Assembly: GCA_947044365.1 (NCBI GenBank)
Contig: OX345650.1
Location: 5,544,049 to 5,608,048 of the forward strand
DNA: 64,000 nt
Direction of reading: 5' to 3'
Source: Petrosia ficiformis
Taxonomy: Eukaryota; Porifera; Demospongiae; Haplosclerida; Petrosiidae
Both the position numbers and the translations under genes were made by a program. This document shows, piece after piece, positions 10,867 to 23,926 of this stretch. Below the pieces are notes generated by a model. The model made no database searches, was not told the DNA's origin, and saw only the letters and a program-made list of their open reading frames with translations. The stretch's first letter is position 1, and every line of letters begins with the position of its first letter.

Positions 10867-13800
10867 TCACATACACTCTTCTTTTATTTCATCAGAGAGA
10901 TGATCATATTGATGTGGTTCAGTTCCATTGCTCAAAATCTAGAATGAATATACGTAACTAGCTACTGAGTACACAAAGTGTTCTAGGCTTACTGACATTC
11001 TCTTCATTAATACTCGACACCTCCTCGCTATCAGTGAGTATTGCAAATAGATCTATATCACACAAATAATAGTAAGGTTGTGAGAGATCAACAGAAAGAT
11101 CAATATATGGTGCATCACTACTATTCTCTGCTGAAACAAGACCATCAAATTTTTTACGCAGTTGTGTGAAATTTGGTCTCGCTGTTGTACTCTCTTGCCA
11201 ACATAACATCATAATATCATACCTACAGGAAAACAATTAATTATGCATGTTATACAATACATATTACATGTATGTATTACTGAACAGATGATTATGATGA
11301 TGGTTAGGTATAATTATAATTTATATTATTATAACTTATGTACACTTCAGAAGATGCATTTTTTGGTTTGTCAAGTCGATTGCCTTGTTGCAAGTATGTT
11401 AACAGTTCTGCATTTGGAACAGAAGGGTAAGGAAATCCACCTGCAAAAGGGTAACGATACATGATAGTTAATTACCAGTATGTTACCATACCTAATGTTG
11501 CTATTTCCCACAGTGTTACACCAAATGACCAGACATCAGAAGCTGAAGTGAATTCTCGACTCAAAATGGATTCAATTGCCATCCATTTCCATGGAAGTCT
11601 ACCTCGAGCATTTTTTACATACACGTGGTCACTCTCTGTCATTCGTGACATGCCAAAATCAGATATCTTCAGTGTTTTATCATCCTCTACTAGTACATTT
11701 CGTGCTGCTAAGTCACGATGTAGAATTCCAAGGTTTGCTAAATACTCCTGTAGGATGTATAGTTAATTATAATATAAAATCAATTATAACCCCTGACCAT
11801 TCCAGATGCTATTTGGTATGCAAAAGACAGTAGGTCTACTGGTGATATATCTCTAAGTGTTGCATAAGGAGAGGAAGTTTCAGTATCTGGTATCACTTGT
11901 GTATATTCTGGATACTGACTGGATGATTCTATAAGCTTTAGAATAGAAACAATATATGTACATACTTACCTGGTAATGATTCATTGGACTTACATGTTTA
12001 CGTATATATTCTAAATAGTGAAGCAAGTCACCATGTTTTACAAATGCTGTTAACAACATAATAGGCTCTTGAATAGTAACACATCCAACCATATTCACTA
12101 CATGTGGACTGTTTCCCTCAGCTATCTTCTTCATCAAGTCAATTTCTTGAAGAAAATCATTTTTTTCATTACCAGAAGCTTCTTCTAAATATAAATGATA
12201 GAATTCAGCTATATATATATACCATTCTTATAATGCAGTAGTGTTCACAATACCTTTTAACATCTTAACTGCTACTGTAATGCTTGCACATTTCCTGAGT
12301 TCATGAGGTACTTTCTTGTTATTAATAGGGCCTCGCAGATAGCCCTTGTAGACTTTTCCAAAGACTCCATTGCTTAATATATTGTCCACTACAATATCAG
12401 TAGCTAAAAGCTCCCATTCATCTGCATCAAGACCACTTCCATTCATATCCTTTTTCTTTCCAGTAATCCATTCACTGGTCATTTCACCCTATACATAAAG
12501 GATTACAATGAAATGGTGTGAAAATGTAATCTATTAAATTGTTACTTCAAAAGCTAGTTTCAGACTTCTTTTCTTTCTGTAGTTGATACATATTATCAAC
12601 AATAGCAGAAATATACTGAGAACTATAATTAAGAGGACACCTCCAATGGGTATAATAGTGACAAACAAAGTGTTACTAGAAATAGACACGGGTTCTGTAT
12701 GTAAGTAGAACGAAATTTAAAAGTCAATTGCTGGATAACATTTATAATACAGACCTATTACCAAGAATGAGGTGGATGGGCTAGATGACAAAAACTCAAT
12801 TGTTGAATATAGACGTGTTTCCAAAGATGGAGATGGTTCAACACAATTTGCTCCTTTTCTTCCAACAATAGTTTTATCACTGTAGTTACTTGCAGTGTAG
12901 TTATTGAATGCTCGAACCTTGATAATAATTATATTATTATATAATCTTTGAAAGAACAGTTTACCTGCACATAAAAACACATTACTTGAGGAGGAAATCG
13001 GTTTGTTTCATTGACTATAAATTCATTTTCCTGGAAATTAATATTAATGATAATTGTCTGTAATGTTTCGGTACATAATACTACATATTTACCTGTGTAT
13101 ATATATATATGGGAGCAGCTGTTTGTAGTGGTAACATCTCCATAGGATATAATACAATCTCATATTGTTTGATAGTTCCATATGATTTGGTTGGTGGTGA
13201 CCAGTTGACATATACACTGATTACACTATCAGATATTTCTGTCACATGTACAGTTGTATTCTCAACAGGAGTAGGTGGTAGTGAACGAGCACTGACAAAG
13301 CAAATCTGTTCTTCTGGCCAGAGACGCCACTCAAATCCAGTTTTCCTAATTGGTCTCACCTAAAATTATAATAATGTATCTGCATTTTATTAAGAAATGA
13401 GTTATTGTCTCACTTTGATCCAAAAATTGTCTGCATCATTTGTCACTGGAGTAACCACAAATGGTTTACCATATTGAGTTTTGTTTAACTGTAAAGTTGA
13501 TATCAAAATTTGCACATTGATACATTCAATGTCTCACTTACACTGAATGGAGTAAATGTATGAGGAGCATCACTCCCTCCACTGCTATTGTTTACAACAA
13601 AGTCTGTAAACACTGTAAATGTATCTCCAGCTTGCAGTAGTGCCTCATCATTTGGTACACTCCATCCAGCATATACATAAATGAGACCAGTCTCAATGTC
13701 TTGAGTACTCAGACACTGAAGTTTCAATTCAGGTTGTTCTCCTGAAACCGTGTTGACAAGTATTAATTTCATTCCAGGTGTATCATCAGGACGAGAAGGT

Positions 13801-16800
13801 ATGGAATATATCTACATACAATAAATTATATAATTATAATATTTTACTAAGTATTGTATATATCTACTTTAACACTGTATCCACATCTAAAAAATGGAGG
13901 ATGCCTTTTCCTTTCTGATTGAATTGTAATACTTGTTGAGTTCTATTATGAAATTAAATTTATGAAATAAGAAGTGATGTACATGCTTATACTGACCCTC
14001 TCAACTGTATACTCATAACGTTTTACTATCCCACCACAGTTTTTAGATCGTGAAATAATTTCAACAACATAAGATTCCACTAATTCATAATCTGTATAAT
14101 TATAGAGAGAATAATGAATGTATATGAAAATTAAAGTTACATATTAATTATTACTTTTTGGTTTATCCCATGTAAGAGTCATTATGGCATGTCTGAAGAA
14201 TTTTGGTCGAAAATCTTCCAATAGAAGTACTTGAATTGATGTAGTGTCGGGATGAGAAGGAAAGATAGTCTCTACATAAAATATTGAGAGATATTATGCA
14301 TGGCTTAGCTGTGATTTACTAACCTCCATAAATATGTAATGTAGTTGTATCAGAATATTTGGATTTCCCTGATGAGGTGACAACAGCAACAGATACTGTA
14401 ATTATTTCACAGTTAAAGTATGTTAAATTGAGAGGTCTTGATAAACTAGGCTGGTATAAATGTTGACATAATTATGTTGAGAGCATCTTATGGTATTCTA
14501 CCTGGAATTTATAATGCACTGTTCCATCTTCTTGCTGTAACTTTATAAGGAATGTATGATCACGAGGTGTTGGGGTCTCCTCTGTTTGTGTGTACTCAAG
14601 ATAAACTTGAAACTCTCCTCCATCAATAGCTGATGTTGGCTTTAAAATTGGATATCCTTTAGGTGGTACTGGAATATCAGCATCTATATATCATTCCATG
14701 TGAAGGAATAGCTTATACAATATTATGATGTACTTAATTGGGTAAATGTTTATCTGATTTAGTAAAGTTAGACCACACTATCAAAACTCATTATAATTGT
14801 CAACACATAAAACAACTAATTTGATACACTCACTCAACATTAGAAGATAGTCATTTATAATGTTGCAATGTACCTGTATCGTCCAAAGAACTGAATCGTC
14901 GACATCCTTTACCACAAGGTCCTGCTTTCTGTTAGAAAGTGGAAAAGGTTTGGAAGTGCCAATGATCAACTAATTTATCTTACACATTTTCTGTTGCATG
15001 TTTCATTTTCTAACTCACACATTACTTCACCATCACATCCAGATTTACATTCAGTGACCTATGTCAATACATTCAATGTTATAGTCATAGTCACACATGC
15101 TTAACTTACACAACGATCTGCACATATATAATTTTTTTCTTCTGGTTTTTTAAACTTGACTATACAGCCTCTATAGCATTCAGTGACCTGTTGGTAATTA
15201 TAAAATGTCAACCTGCTGATAGTACCATGTCATATATATTGTATACCTTTGTTAATTGATAGCATGTCAGATTGTTTTGTGTTACTGATGGCCAAATGGA
15301 ATTTGAAATCTGAAGTTTAAGTAATAATTAATACATAAGGACTGTACATGTTATTAGTATTACCAATGAGTTGACAATCTCCGGCACAAACTGAAATGGA
15401 AACAGTCTTAGTAAATGAATTGTTGTTATTATTAATTCACCTCATCAACACAGATGGCATAACATCTAGCATGTGTTAAAGCATCTTGTTCTTTTGAGAA
15501 AGGTCTGGTTAAAGTGTTGACATGAGTGAAAGTGGAACATGTTGTTTTGTTAAGATATACAGAATCACTCCAATCACTGAAACATGGTATAGATAATTTT
15601 TGGCAGTCAATGTTTGTTGTACGAATCTAAATTAATGATATTCATTAAGGTTACACTGTAATAATACAATGCATGTTTCCTAACCTGTAGATACAAATGA
15701 TCATTGTTATTGTCTACTGGGAATATTATATCAAGATATAGCTGATTAGCAGGCTATAAAAAAATAGAGCATTAATAATGACTATTCTAGCATGGCTTGC
15801 AACTTACAATAGTCGTGTTATAAAGTACACTACTTGTTCCTCTCTCTCCAACCAAAATATGAAATATTTCTAGTTTCCCATGTGTAATAATGGGAGGTCC
15901 CCATACTGCCTTCAAAGTTGCAGTGTTGCCGTTGTATGTGTACTCAGCAATGTGTATGTGTGTTATTGGTTCAGGAGGCACAGGTAATGCAGCAACAGAA
16001 CATGATGGAATTTTCAACGATGATAGAGAATTGTAGAATGGGAATCTGTTGCTTGAATCTGTTGTCAACTGTTGAAAGTTGTATATACAATACAAATATT
16101 ATTATATAATATTAAGATACCCCCAGTACCTGAAATTTGTATTTCTCATTGTATAGGATAGTTTGATTAGGAAATGAAACCTTGTATAACTGCTGTACTT
16201 CATTATCCTGTGAAATAATTAAATGTGCAACTACGTTAGCAGTATATGGTCATAGCTCACTATAACTGGTTTCAGTGTGATAGTTTCACTGATTATATCA
16301 CTCTGTAGCAGTGTGATATTAAAGCTTTGAATAGCGGCTGCAACTAAGCAGTTAGTAGGTGTAATAATCCATTCCAAATTTAAATTGTAAGATAATGTTT
16401 CAGGATCAAACATAGCATCACAATTGTATTCTAATTTAGGATTCGGATCGGAAACTGTGAAAAGCAAATGTATTGATAACAGTCACAATGTTATTGCACA
16501 GTACTCACAATTGGTGTTAAACTGAATGCTGAGGCTGTCAGCTGCTGAGTAGAACTGTGAATAATAAAAAGTCAACTGAAATAGTCATAATTATTACATG
16601 AAAACTCACAGTGAAAATGTAATCACAATCAAAAACAGGATGTGTGTGACTGCTTTGTGGTCTTATCTCAAGTGTTTGTTGAGTCTATAGAGTAATAAAA
16701 ATAATTGCATATTTTCATTTAGAATAAACACATACAGCCACAATGTTGGGTATTTCAGTGAAATTCAGCTGCTGACAGTGATGTCTATTTTCAGTATCTG

Positions 16801-17075
16801 AAATGTTTAACTCAACCTCATACTCTTCATTTGCTGAAATTATAGAAAATGCATCTGTAACATACTACATCATTGGAGTACTAGTAAAACTTACTGTTTT
16901 GTGATATATTCCATGTAATGATGAGTATTACATGACCAGGATTAGTACAGTCAGTGAAAACATCAACATCAAGTGATTCAGGCAGTGTGCTTATCGTATC
17001 TCCACTGTACATGTAACAACTCACATAGCTGCAAGCCAAATGTATTGCCAATACAAAGTAGGTTAAGAGTGACAT
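10867..17075 (-). CDS. Receptor tyrosine kinase A (FN3 / Cys-rich / FN3 ectodomain)
   Basis: Thirty-two minus-strand exons join to 1436 residues. Key exons are 17075..16895 (signal peptide), 15626..15441 through 14928..14874 (Cys-rich), 12694..12546 (transmembrane), 12488..12254 to 11222..10997 (kinase), and 10938..10867 (last). Order: signal peptide; about three FN3-like units (to residue about 360); a Cys-rich ROS1-like module (about 360-495); FN3-like domains (about 495-970); one helix (about 983-1010); kinase. The kinase has the lysine in VAVK, HRDLAARN, DFGMSR, a single activation-loop tyrosine in HVYVK and DVWSFGVTLWEIATLG. The P-loop reads LSNGVFGKV, so the first glycine is replaced. 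The tail has PYIDL and HQYDHL tyrosines. The N-terminal FN3 block repeats the exon ladder of the C-terminal block and looks like a partial duplication. Activation-loop RLPWKWM is closer to FGFR/Tie-like kinases than to ROS1. The ligand is unknown. Confidence 0.85.
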
Positions 17076-17115
17076 TTCTATGCGTTAAACTGTGATTTGA
17101 TATTGTTGACCCTTG

Positions 17116-17123
17116 TATTTATA
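17116..17123 (-). promoter_or_regulatory. TATA box of RTK A
   Basis: TATAAATA on the minus strand ends 41 bases before the ATG at 17075. Confidence 0.5.
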
Positions 17124-17579
17124 GTATCAGAAGCCAATAGGCTCATGTGTCATAGTGAATATAGTTCTTCTTCAAGTTAAGCAGAAACCATAAGTAGAGA
17201 CAGATAAGTTGTGTGATTAGTTGGTGTGGTGAGATTTACTCACAAAGAAACCATATTCTACAGTAACATGTGCAATATAGTAAATAAATGACATACATCA
17301 CCCACAACATGTATAGCCTAATAGAATCCATGAAACTGACTGAGAGGAAAAAGTGGGTTGATTATCACCCACTGAATATACAGAGTTCTACTGACACATG
17401 CATGCAACTAAGTAATAATCATCAGTAATTTACCAAATAAGGACAGAAAACAGTTCCAAGACAAAATTAAAACAAAACAAATTAAGAAAAACAAACAAAC
17501 TATATCTACTCACAGTTAATAATTGTATATTAAATATATTATTTACACACACTCAGTTCAAAATATTAATGCAAACTGT
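17124..17579. other. Intergenic spacer between RTK B and RTK A
   Basis: About 0.45 kb of AT-rich sequence separating the stop of RTK B from the promoter of RTK A on the same strand. No exon, repeat or RNA was seen. Confidence 0.6.
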
Positions 17580-20500
17580 TTATATGCATGCATTAGTATG
17601 TCTGAAGTGTTCAGGTGAAGAAGGCGTTGATGATGATACTTGAATGACAATGTTGGGAGCACCAGGTTCATCCACATACCAGTTCTCCTTTATTCCTCCC
17701 TGATCCCACAATGCAAGGCTTGTAGGCCTTCGTGGAGACTGACTGATGGGAGACAAATGTGGGGAATGAAATGGTGAAATTTTAGGCGACAGTGAATTCA
17801 TTCCTTCTTGTTCCCATGGGTTGGTGACCTAAGTATGGAAAAATATTAGTGGTGTAATAACAGAAGAAGCTCAATAAAGTTGTTATAAACCTTCAGATAA
17901 TCTGTTTCTATCGATGCACCACTTAAAATACTACGTGCTGGGGATAAAGAACTCATTTTCTGTAAAAGTGTAAAAGATATTTTACTGTGTCTTCTGTTAG
18001 ACACAGACTGAGGACAGGATGAAGATGAAATGTTCCCTTCATCGAGTTCATTAGAATTGTAAATATCGTGATATTCATCTGTCTGTAAGTCTATATATGC
18101 ATTGCTATGCTGAGCAGAAAGTAGGCCATCACACTTTGCACGTAACATTGAAAATGTTGGTCGTTTCTTTGGATGTTCATGCCAACATTGTATCATAATG
18201 TCATAACTACATAAACAGATATAGAAATGGTTAAACAGTAATCCAGTGTGCAACTGCTTTGTTACATTTCTTTGGAGCAGTTGTCAGGACATTCCATACG
18301 ATATCCTTGTTTTAATCGTACAAGTAGCTCATCATTTTGAATTGTAGGGTATGGAAATCCACCTAATATGTTAACGCCATAATGAACAATAATAATGCTA
18401 TAGTATGTGTACGCTTACTAACCAAGTGTTCCTATTTCCCAAAGAGTTATACCATATGACCAGATATCTGAAGCTGTTGTGAACTCGCGGTCCACAATTG
18501 ATTCTATAGCCATCCATTTCAGTGGTAAACGGCCCTTTGTAGTCTTCACATATGCATCACTATTGTCAACTATTCGGGACATTCCAAAATCAGATATTTT
18601 CAGTGATTTTCCTTCTCCAACCAAGACATTTCGACAAGCCAAATCCCGATGAACTATACCAATTCCAGCTAAAAATTCCTAAAGACTCGAATAACACAGT
18701 GAGCTATATATCTTATGATTGATGCTTACCATTCCAGTTGCTATCTGATAAGCAAATGAGATCAAATCAATAGGCTTTAAATCTCCTAGATCAGGATATG
18801 GATTGTCTGTTTTATCAGTTATGGACTATATTTGGTATATTAATAATTATAATTGTTATATAACTGTACAATTATATTATTAATTACAGTAAGATAATCA
18901 CCATTTTTCTGTTTGTTCGAAGATAGGAGAGTAGATCTCCATGTTTGACAAACTCTGTAATGAGACACAATGGTTCCTGAATAGTAACACATCCAACCAT
19001 ATTCACTACATGTGGACTGTTTCCTTCAGCTATCTTCTTCATTAAGTCAATTTCTAGAAGAAAATCACTTCTTTCATTACCAGATGCTGTTGCTGCATGT
19101 GATGGATAGATCTAATACTTAAAATAAGCTCATTAAAATGAACTAACACTTTAATAATTTGATGGCAACACTGTTGTCACATGATTGCTTCAAAATGTTT
19201 TTCATTCGAGAGTTTGTGATTGGTTCCATTATCATTCCTTTATATACTTCCCCAAAAGCCCCTTGACCCAAAGTACATTCAATGATAACCTATAAAAAAT
19301 GGTTATGCAATGAAATCATTAATAAATTATTCATACTTGAGAAGCAGGCATTTCCCAATCGTCAATTGACATTAACTCCATGTTCAACTGCCATGTTTTG
19401 GGACCCATTTCAAAAGCTGTGCCATTGTCAATATTCTGTGTAATATAATGAAGAATATGCAAATAAAACCTGATATAATAATGCTAGTACTTCTTGAATC
19501 ATTTCAAGTCTTCTCTTTCTTCTCCTGATTCTCCAATGTAATGCGATAATGAATAACACAATGCAGGTGGTAATAGCTAGAAACATTACTCCAGCTATCC
19601 ATACAATTAAAAGAGGGTCTGTGTATGAGAAAAAGCACATAATGAAATCAATTTGATAAAGTATATAATATAAAAAATAAAATAAAACCTGTTGAGGAAA
19701 CGGTATTAGTTGTTACTGATGGAGTTGTTGTTGTCATTTCTGAAATGAAAGTTATTTAAAATTCATAATCTTATTACACTATGACTTGCACCTGATATGC
19801 TATTAAATATTGTTGTTGTCATTTCTGAAGGTGAAGTTATTAAAAGAGGGTCTGTGTCTGAGAAAAAAAAACACACAATGATATCAATTTGACAAAGTAT
19901 ATAATATAAAAAATAAGATAAAACCTGTTGAGGAAGCGGTATTAGTTGTTACTGATGGAGATGTTGTTATTGTTTCTGAAATGAAAGTTATTTAAAATTC
20001 ATAATTATATTATGCTATGACTTTCACCTGATATGCTATTAAATATTGATTTATCACATTCATCATCTATTGGTATTGTGAGAGGTTTGCTCCAATTTCC
20101 TGATATATACTTATTTTTTGCATTCATCTGAACATGCAAACAGTGTCATGATTGCAGGTATATATAATATACAAAAAGTTTATGTTTTACTTGCAAATAT
20201 AGGCAATGTAGGCCTTCTTCTTGAAAGAACTTTGCATCCCATGTCAAAGATGTTTGATTCTCCTATATTTATATATGCATGTACATTTATTCATACTATA
20301 ATGACATTGTTAATAATACCTCATAGATTGTTTCACAAAAGGAATTTTGTGGGCTTGGTTCATCATATTGCAATTGTTCATGGTTCAGACACACATGATA
20401 TGAATCAAATTCACCTTTCATATCAGGAGGTATCCATTGGATTATAATTCTTATTGATTGTGTTGACAAAATCAAAACTGGTTTTACTAGCTCAATATGT

Positions 20501-23383
20501 AGTATAATATCTGGTTTTGGTGACAGTGCACTGATGGCACACTGATATGTCTGTATTATTGGTTGATAAATCAGTTCGTCATGCCAATCCAAAGTTATCT
20601 GTAAGGAATAAATTATCAGTTATACATCAGAATAGATAGAAATCTTACTGAAAATTCATAAACAAAATCAGATGAGTCCTTTGGTTTAATTCCTGGGAGA
20701 GAGTTAGATATGATGCTAGTATTATCCTGCAATAAAGAATTGAATATTTTGTTTGTCAAGAGATAAAGTATAATTGTAATGTTATTGCTCAACCTGAACA
20801 CTTCTTTGTATGAGTGGAAATGCATCCTGATCCACTATTGAACCATCTTCATACTCAACTAGTCTTGGGATAATTGAAACTCTTTCTAATACATTTTCTG
20901 CTGCAATGTATGCTGATATAAAGAGCTTAATTACAACTGTGAATAAATTATTTTGATCTAAGTAACGAGTACAATTAACAATAGGTGATGGAGGATCATC
21001 TAAAGTGTGGAATATACAAGTTTGATTGTGTTAAGATGTATGTTCATATATCTTACATTGTGGGACAAGAATAGTCCCCAAGTCGCTTTCAGCTGCATTG
21101 AAATGAACACTGTTTACTGGAAAGCTTATAATCTACATGAAAATGAAGAGGATGTTTTAATTTAAGCATTTGTTTCTTTTTACATGCCTTCACAAGATAT
21201 AGGCAGCCAGCAATTGGTAGACTCATGGGCTGTTCAGCTTGAACAAGATAACTGGTATCATGCTAAACAATCAAAAAAATGAACCAAACATCTTTTATGC
21301 AGAATGAATATAATAATTATATGTATCTAACATTTGTTGAAGGGTAGATAGGTGTGAAAACATCTGATTCACAATGATTTTGATGGCTGAACACTTGTAA
21401 CTCAAAGTATGCAATAGATCCCAAATCTGAATTAAATATATAATTATTGTAGTTCCAGACACTATAAATTATATGAGTATATGCGTACCTGTAGGATTTG
21501 TCCAAGTGAAGTTCACTTTATAATGACCAAAGAATCCATGACGATCATCGTATATGAATTCTGTACTTAAACTGCTTATTAAAACTGATGATGGTTGACT
21601 AACAATAACTGTTGAATAATTAAGGATTCAGAGTCATTTTGTGTCGTTTAAACATTTAATAAATGAAAGCAACTTACTTCCTGGTACAGTTAAATGTGTT
21701 TCTGTTGAGTAAAATGATATACCATGCTGATTAGCAAAGGCATATGAAACTGTAATTGCTTGACATGAAAACATTTCAAGTGAAAGAATATCAAACAATC
21801 CTTCCTGTTCATGAACAAAATAAACAACAATTATATATATTAAAAACAAATAAGTACTGACCTTTATGATGTAATAATTCATGGGTTCATCAACGACAAA
21901 AACTTTGATAATAATTGTAGCTGTCATTTCTATTGTACTGCCAATATCTCCTTCATCAGTCACCAATGAGTTGTTCAGGAGGTACAGTCCAGGTGAATTA
22001 ATGTCAGCAACCAATTCAAGTCCAAATGTTGGAGTACCAGGAATTGCTTGATCTTTATAATTATAGTGGTGCATAAATTGATCATATATACATGCATGCA
22101 TACATGCAGGATTACACACCATTTATGCTTTCATTCATTATATCATAAACATCACAACCTAATGAGCAAGTTGTTGTATCCTACATTAATAAACAAACAT
22201 ACTGAAAGTAAATCAGCAATACCTAATACAGTATTGCAAATCATTATTATGAAAACTGTCACATAACATGTTTGCAGTTTCTCACCGTAGGCTAGCATGT
22301 TTACAAAATAACTTATTCTACTACATAAACTAGTATAGTAGCAATTCTCAAATGCAATAAGGATATAATGCATAAATGTTATTGCAATAGTTATTTGTAT
22401 TCATACAGAAGGAGCCTCATAATTGTGTCTATGGTGTAACATTAAAAAAAAAAGAAATGAAACAAGAATAATCAATAAAACATGAAAGGGCATGTAGAGT
22501 CAAAACCAAAAAAGCACAGGAATAAGATTGGGATGGTACTTTATCAACCTAACCACTTCCATCCACATAACAAACCCTAGATACATATAGCTTATTTGTG
22601 TTTCAGTTTTACTCTATACTTATGTAGGGTTGTTATGAGAAAGTGCTTTGGTTACCATCTCAATCTTGTTCCTGTCCTTTTTCGGTTTTGATGTCCCTAT
22701 ACATGCCCTTTCATTTTAAAAATATTTTTATATAAAATGATAGTAGTAACGTACACATGTGTTTGTACAGGCCATGGTGTACTTTGGTTTAGCAATGCAT
22801 CCTTTCACACATGACGTTATCTATAGGCATAAACATGACAAGTATTAAAATATAGCTCTGATGCATGAAGTGATGAAGAACTTACATTTTGATAAAACTG
22901 CCAGTTACTCATCAAATCTTTTAACTGATAAAACCCATCAGTCTCAAGCTAAAGCATATAGACACATAGTTATATATGTGAATATACATACATGAACAAA
23001 CTAAAAGTAACAGAACTTACTGTAGAATTAATCATTAAATTTTCATTAGCAGGGTCTCTTTGCAACTAAAAAAAAGGTATTGTGAAATCAATAAACTGCT
23101 GGATTGTGAATTGATCTTGTTATAATTATTGGTTAAACATGTATTATGCCATATATATCAATTAAATTTTCATGCTGACCTGAGATATACAGGCGCTCGT
23201 GCATCTTGCTTGTAACACAGCTGTTGTGGAATTAGTAATATTTTCTTCATGTTGATTGGGGACACTCCAACAAATTGCCTCTTCTTCAAGATCATCTTCA
23301 CTGCCACTGCCACTGCCAGCTGGAAATGAAATGTCAATGCAGGCAAAAATATATATGAGTAGAGCAAAATGTTGATTCTTCAT
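17580..23383 (-). CDS. Receptor tyrosine kinase B (Cys-rich + FN3 ectodomain)
   Basis: Twenty-eight minus-strand exons join to 1199 residues. Examples: 23383..23180 (signal peptide), 23065..23021, 22948..22886, 22820..22755, 22180..22120, 22052..21862, 21804..21678, 20999..20794, 20598..20320, 19618..19491 (transmembrane), 19435..19337, 19289..19148 (P-loop), 19092..18902, 18825..18730, 18678..18423 (catalytic), 18362..18266, 18206..17891, 17828..17580. The Cys-rich module spans about residues 20-146, FN3-like domains 146-650, and a Thr/Ser stalk and helix about 678-700. The kinase is intact: [44 protein letters not shown]. The tail of about 160 residues carries AYIDL, further tyrosines and a Ser/Pro-rich end. 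One 78-bp Cys exon present in the relatives is missing. Exon 21262..21188 appears to use a GC donor. It is a paralogue of RTK A, 505 bp upstream and on the same strand. Confidence 0.88.
19618..20050. repeat. Direct duplication of stalk exons in RTK B
   Basis: About 240 bp are tandemly repeated (about 19610-19850 versus 19850-20050). This gives the near-identical 51-bp exons 19739..19689 and 19975..19925 plus the hybrid 66-bp exon 19857..19792. All encode Thr/Ser-rich juxtamembrane stalk (for example [19 protein letters not shown]). Confidence 0.8.
22482..22715. repeat. Foldback element in RTK B intron 4
   Basis: Arms of roughly 110 bp: 'atgaaagggcatgta' and 'acatgccctttcat', with further matching blocks (ggaa.aagattg.gatggta). 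It lies in the 575-bp intron where the relatives have an extra Cys exon. Confidence 0.75.
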
Positions 23384-23418
23384 CGCAATTTTTTTCGCAC
23401 TAAATCTGTTTCGGACGA

Positions 23419-23427
23419 GTTTTAAAG
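23419..23427 (-). promoter_or_regulatory. Weak TATA-like element of RTK B
   Basis: On the minus strand CTTTAAAAC begins 44 bases before the ATG at 23383. It is a poor TATA match, but its position agrees with the related genes. Confidence 0.3.
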
Positions 23428-23469
23428 ACCAAAGCACGGATATCGTTGTATAGCGCCACACCTCCCAGA

Positions 23470-23887
23470 GGGGTGTTTGTAAAACCTGGACTCTGGACTG
23501 GACTGGACTGGACTGGACTGGACTCGGATCAACTATAATATTCGCCACCTCATTAATTATGCACGATAGGTGTGGCAGGTGGCTTACCGGATTCACGCAT
23601 CCAACTTCTCTATTACACTGATGGGGACCCTACCGATACAAAGCTAACCCTAGGATGTACGACCAAGGGACCCTATTACCTGGGTTTTACATTTCTCCTC
23701 GACCTATTTCCTGGGTTTTACGTTAAACGGGTTAGTACAAACACCAGATCTTCATCGCTTGATAATCATCATCCACCATCGTTAACGCGTTGTACACTTA
23801 CACGCCGATTCACGTAGTTTCAGTTAATTAATTGACAGTTATTATAAACTCTCCAGCCCAGTCCAGTCCAGGTTTTACAAACACCCC
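23470..23887. mobile_element. MITE in the shared promoter of RTK B and the secreted paralogue
   Basis: Terminal inverted repeats begin GGGGTGTTTGTAAAACC and end with its complement, continuing into CTGGACT / AGTCCAG arms. TCCCAGA lies directly outside both ends (23463-23469 and 23888-23894), an apparent 7-bp (possibly 8-bp) target duplication as in hAT-type elements. The left arm contains a ggact tandem run. No transposase is encoded, so it is non-autonomous. Confidence 0.8.
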
Positions 23888-23917
23888 TCCCAGAGTGTCG
23901 TGTGTGTACGTTGTTCT

Positions 23918-23926
23918 TATATAAAA
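23918..23926 (+). promoter_or_regulatory. TATA box of the secreted receptor paralogue
   Basis: TATATAAAA starts 41 bases before the ATG at 23959 and about 30 bases outside the right end of the MITE. Confidence 0.5.

Noticed and set aside
10867..17075. Orthology of RTK A and RTK B to ROS1
   Set aside because: The Cys-rich start is ROS1-like, but the activation loop (single tyrosine, GRLPxKWM) is not of the ROS1/insulin-receptor YxxxYY type, so no ROS1 symbol was assigned.
22048..22266. Small plus-strand frame inside RTK B
   Set aside because: It overlaps antisense to known exons and an AT-rich intron, with no protein features.
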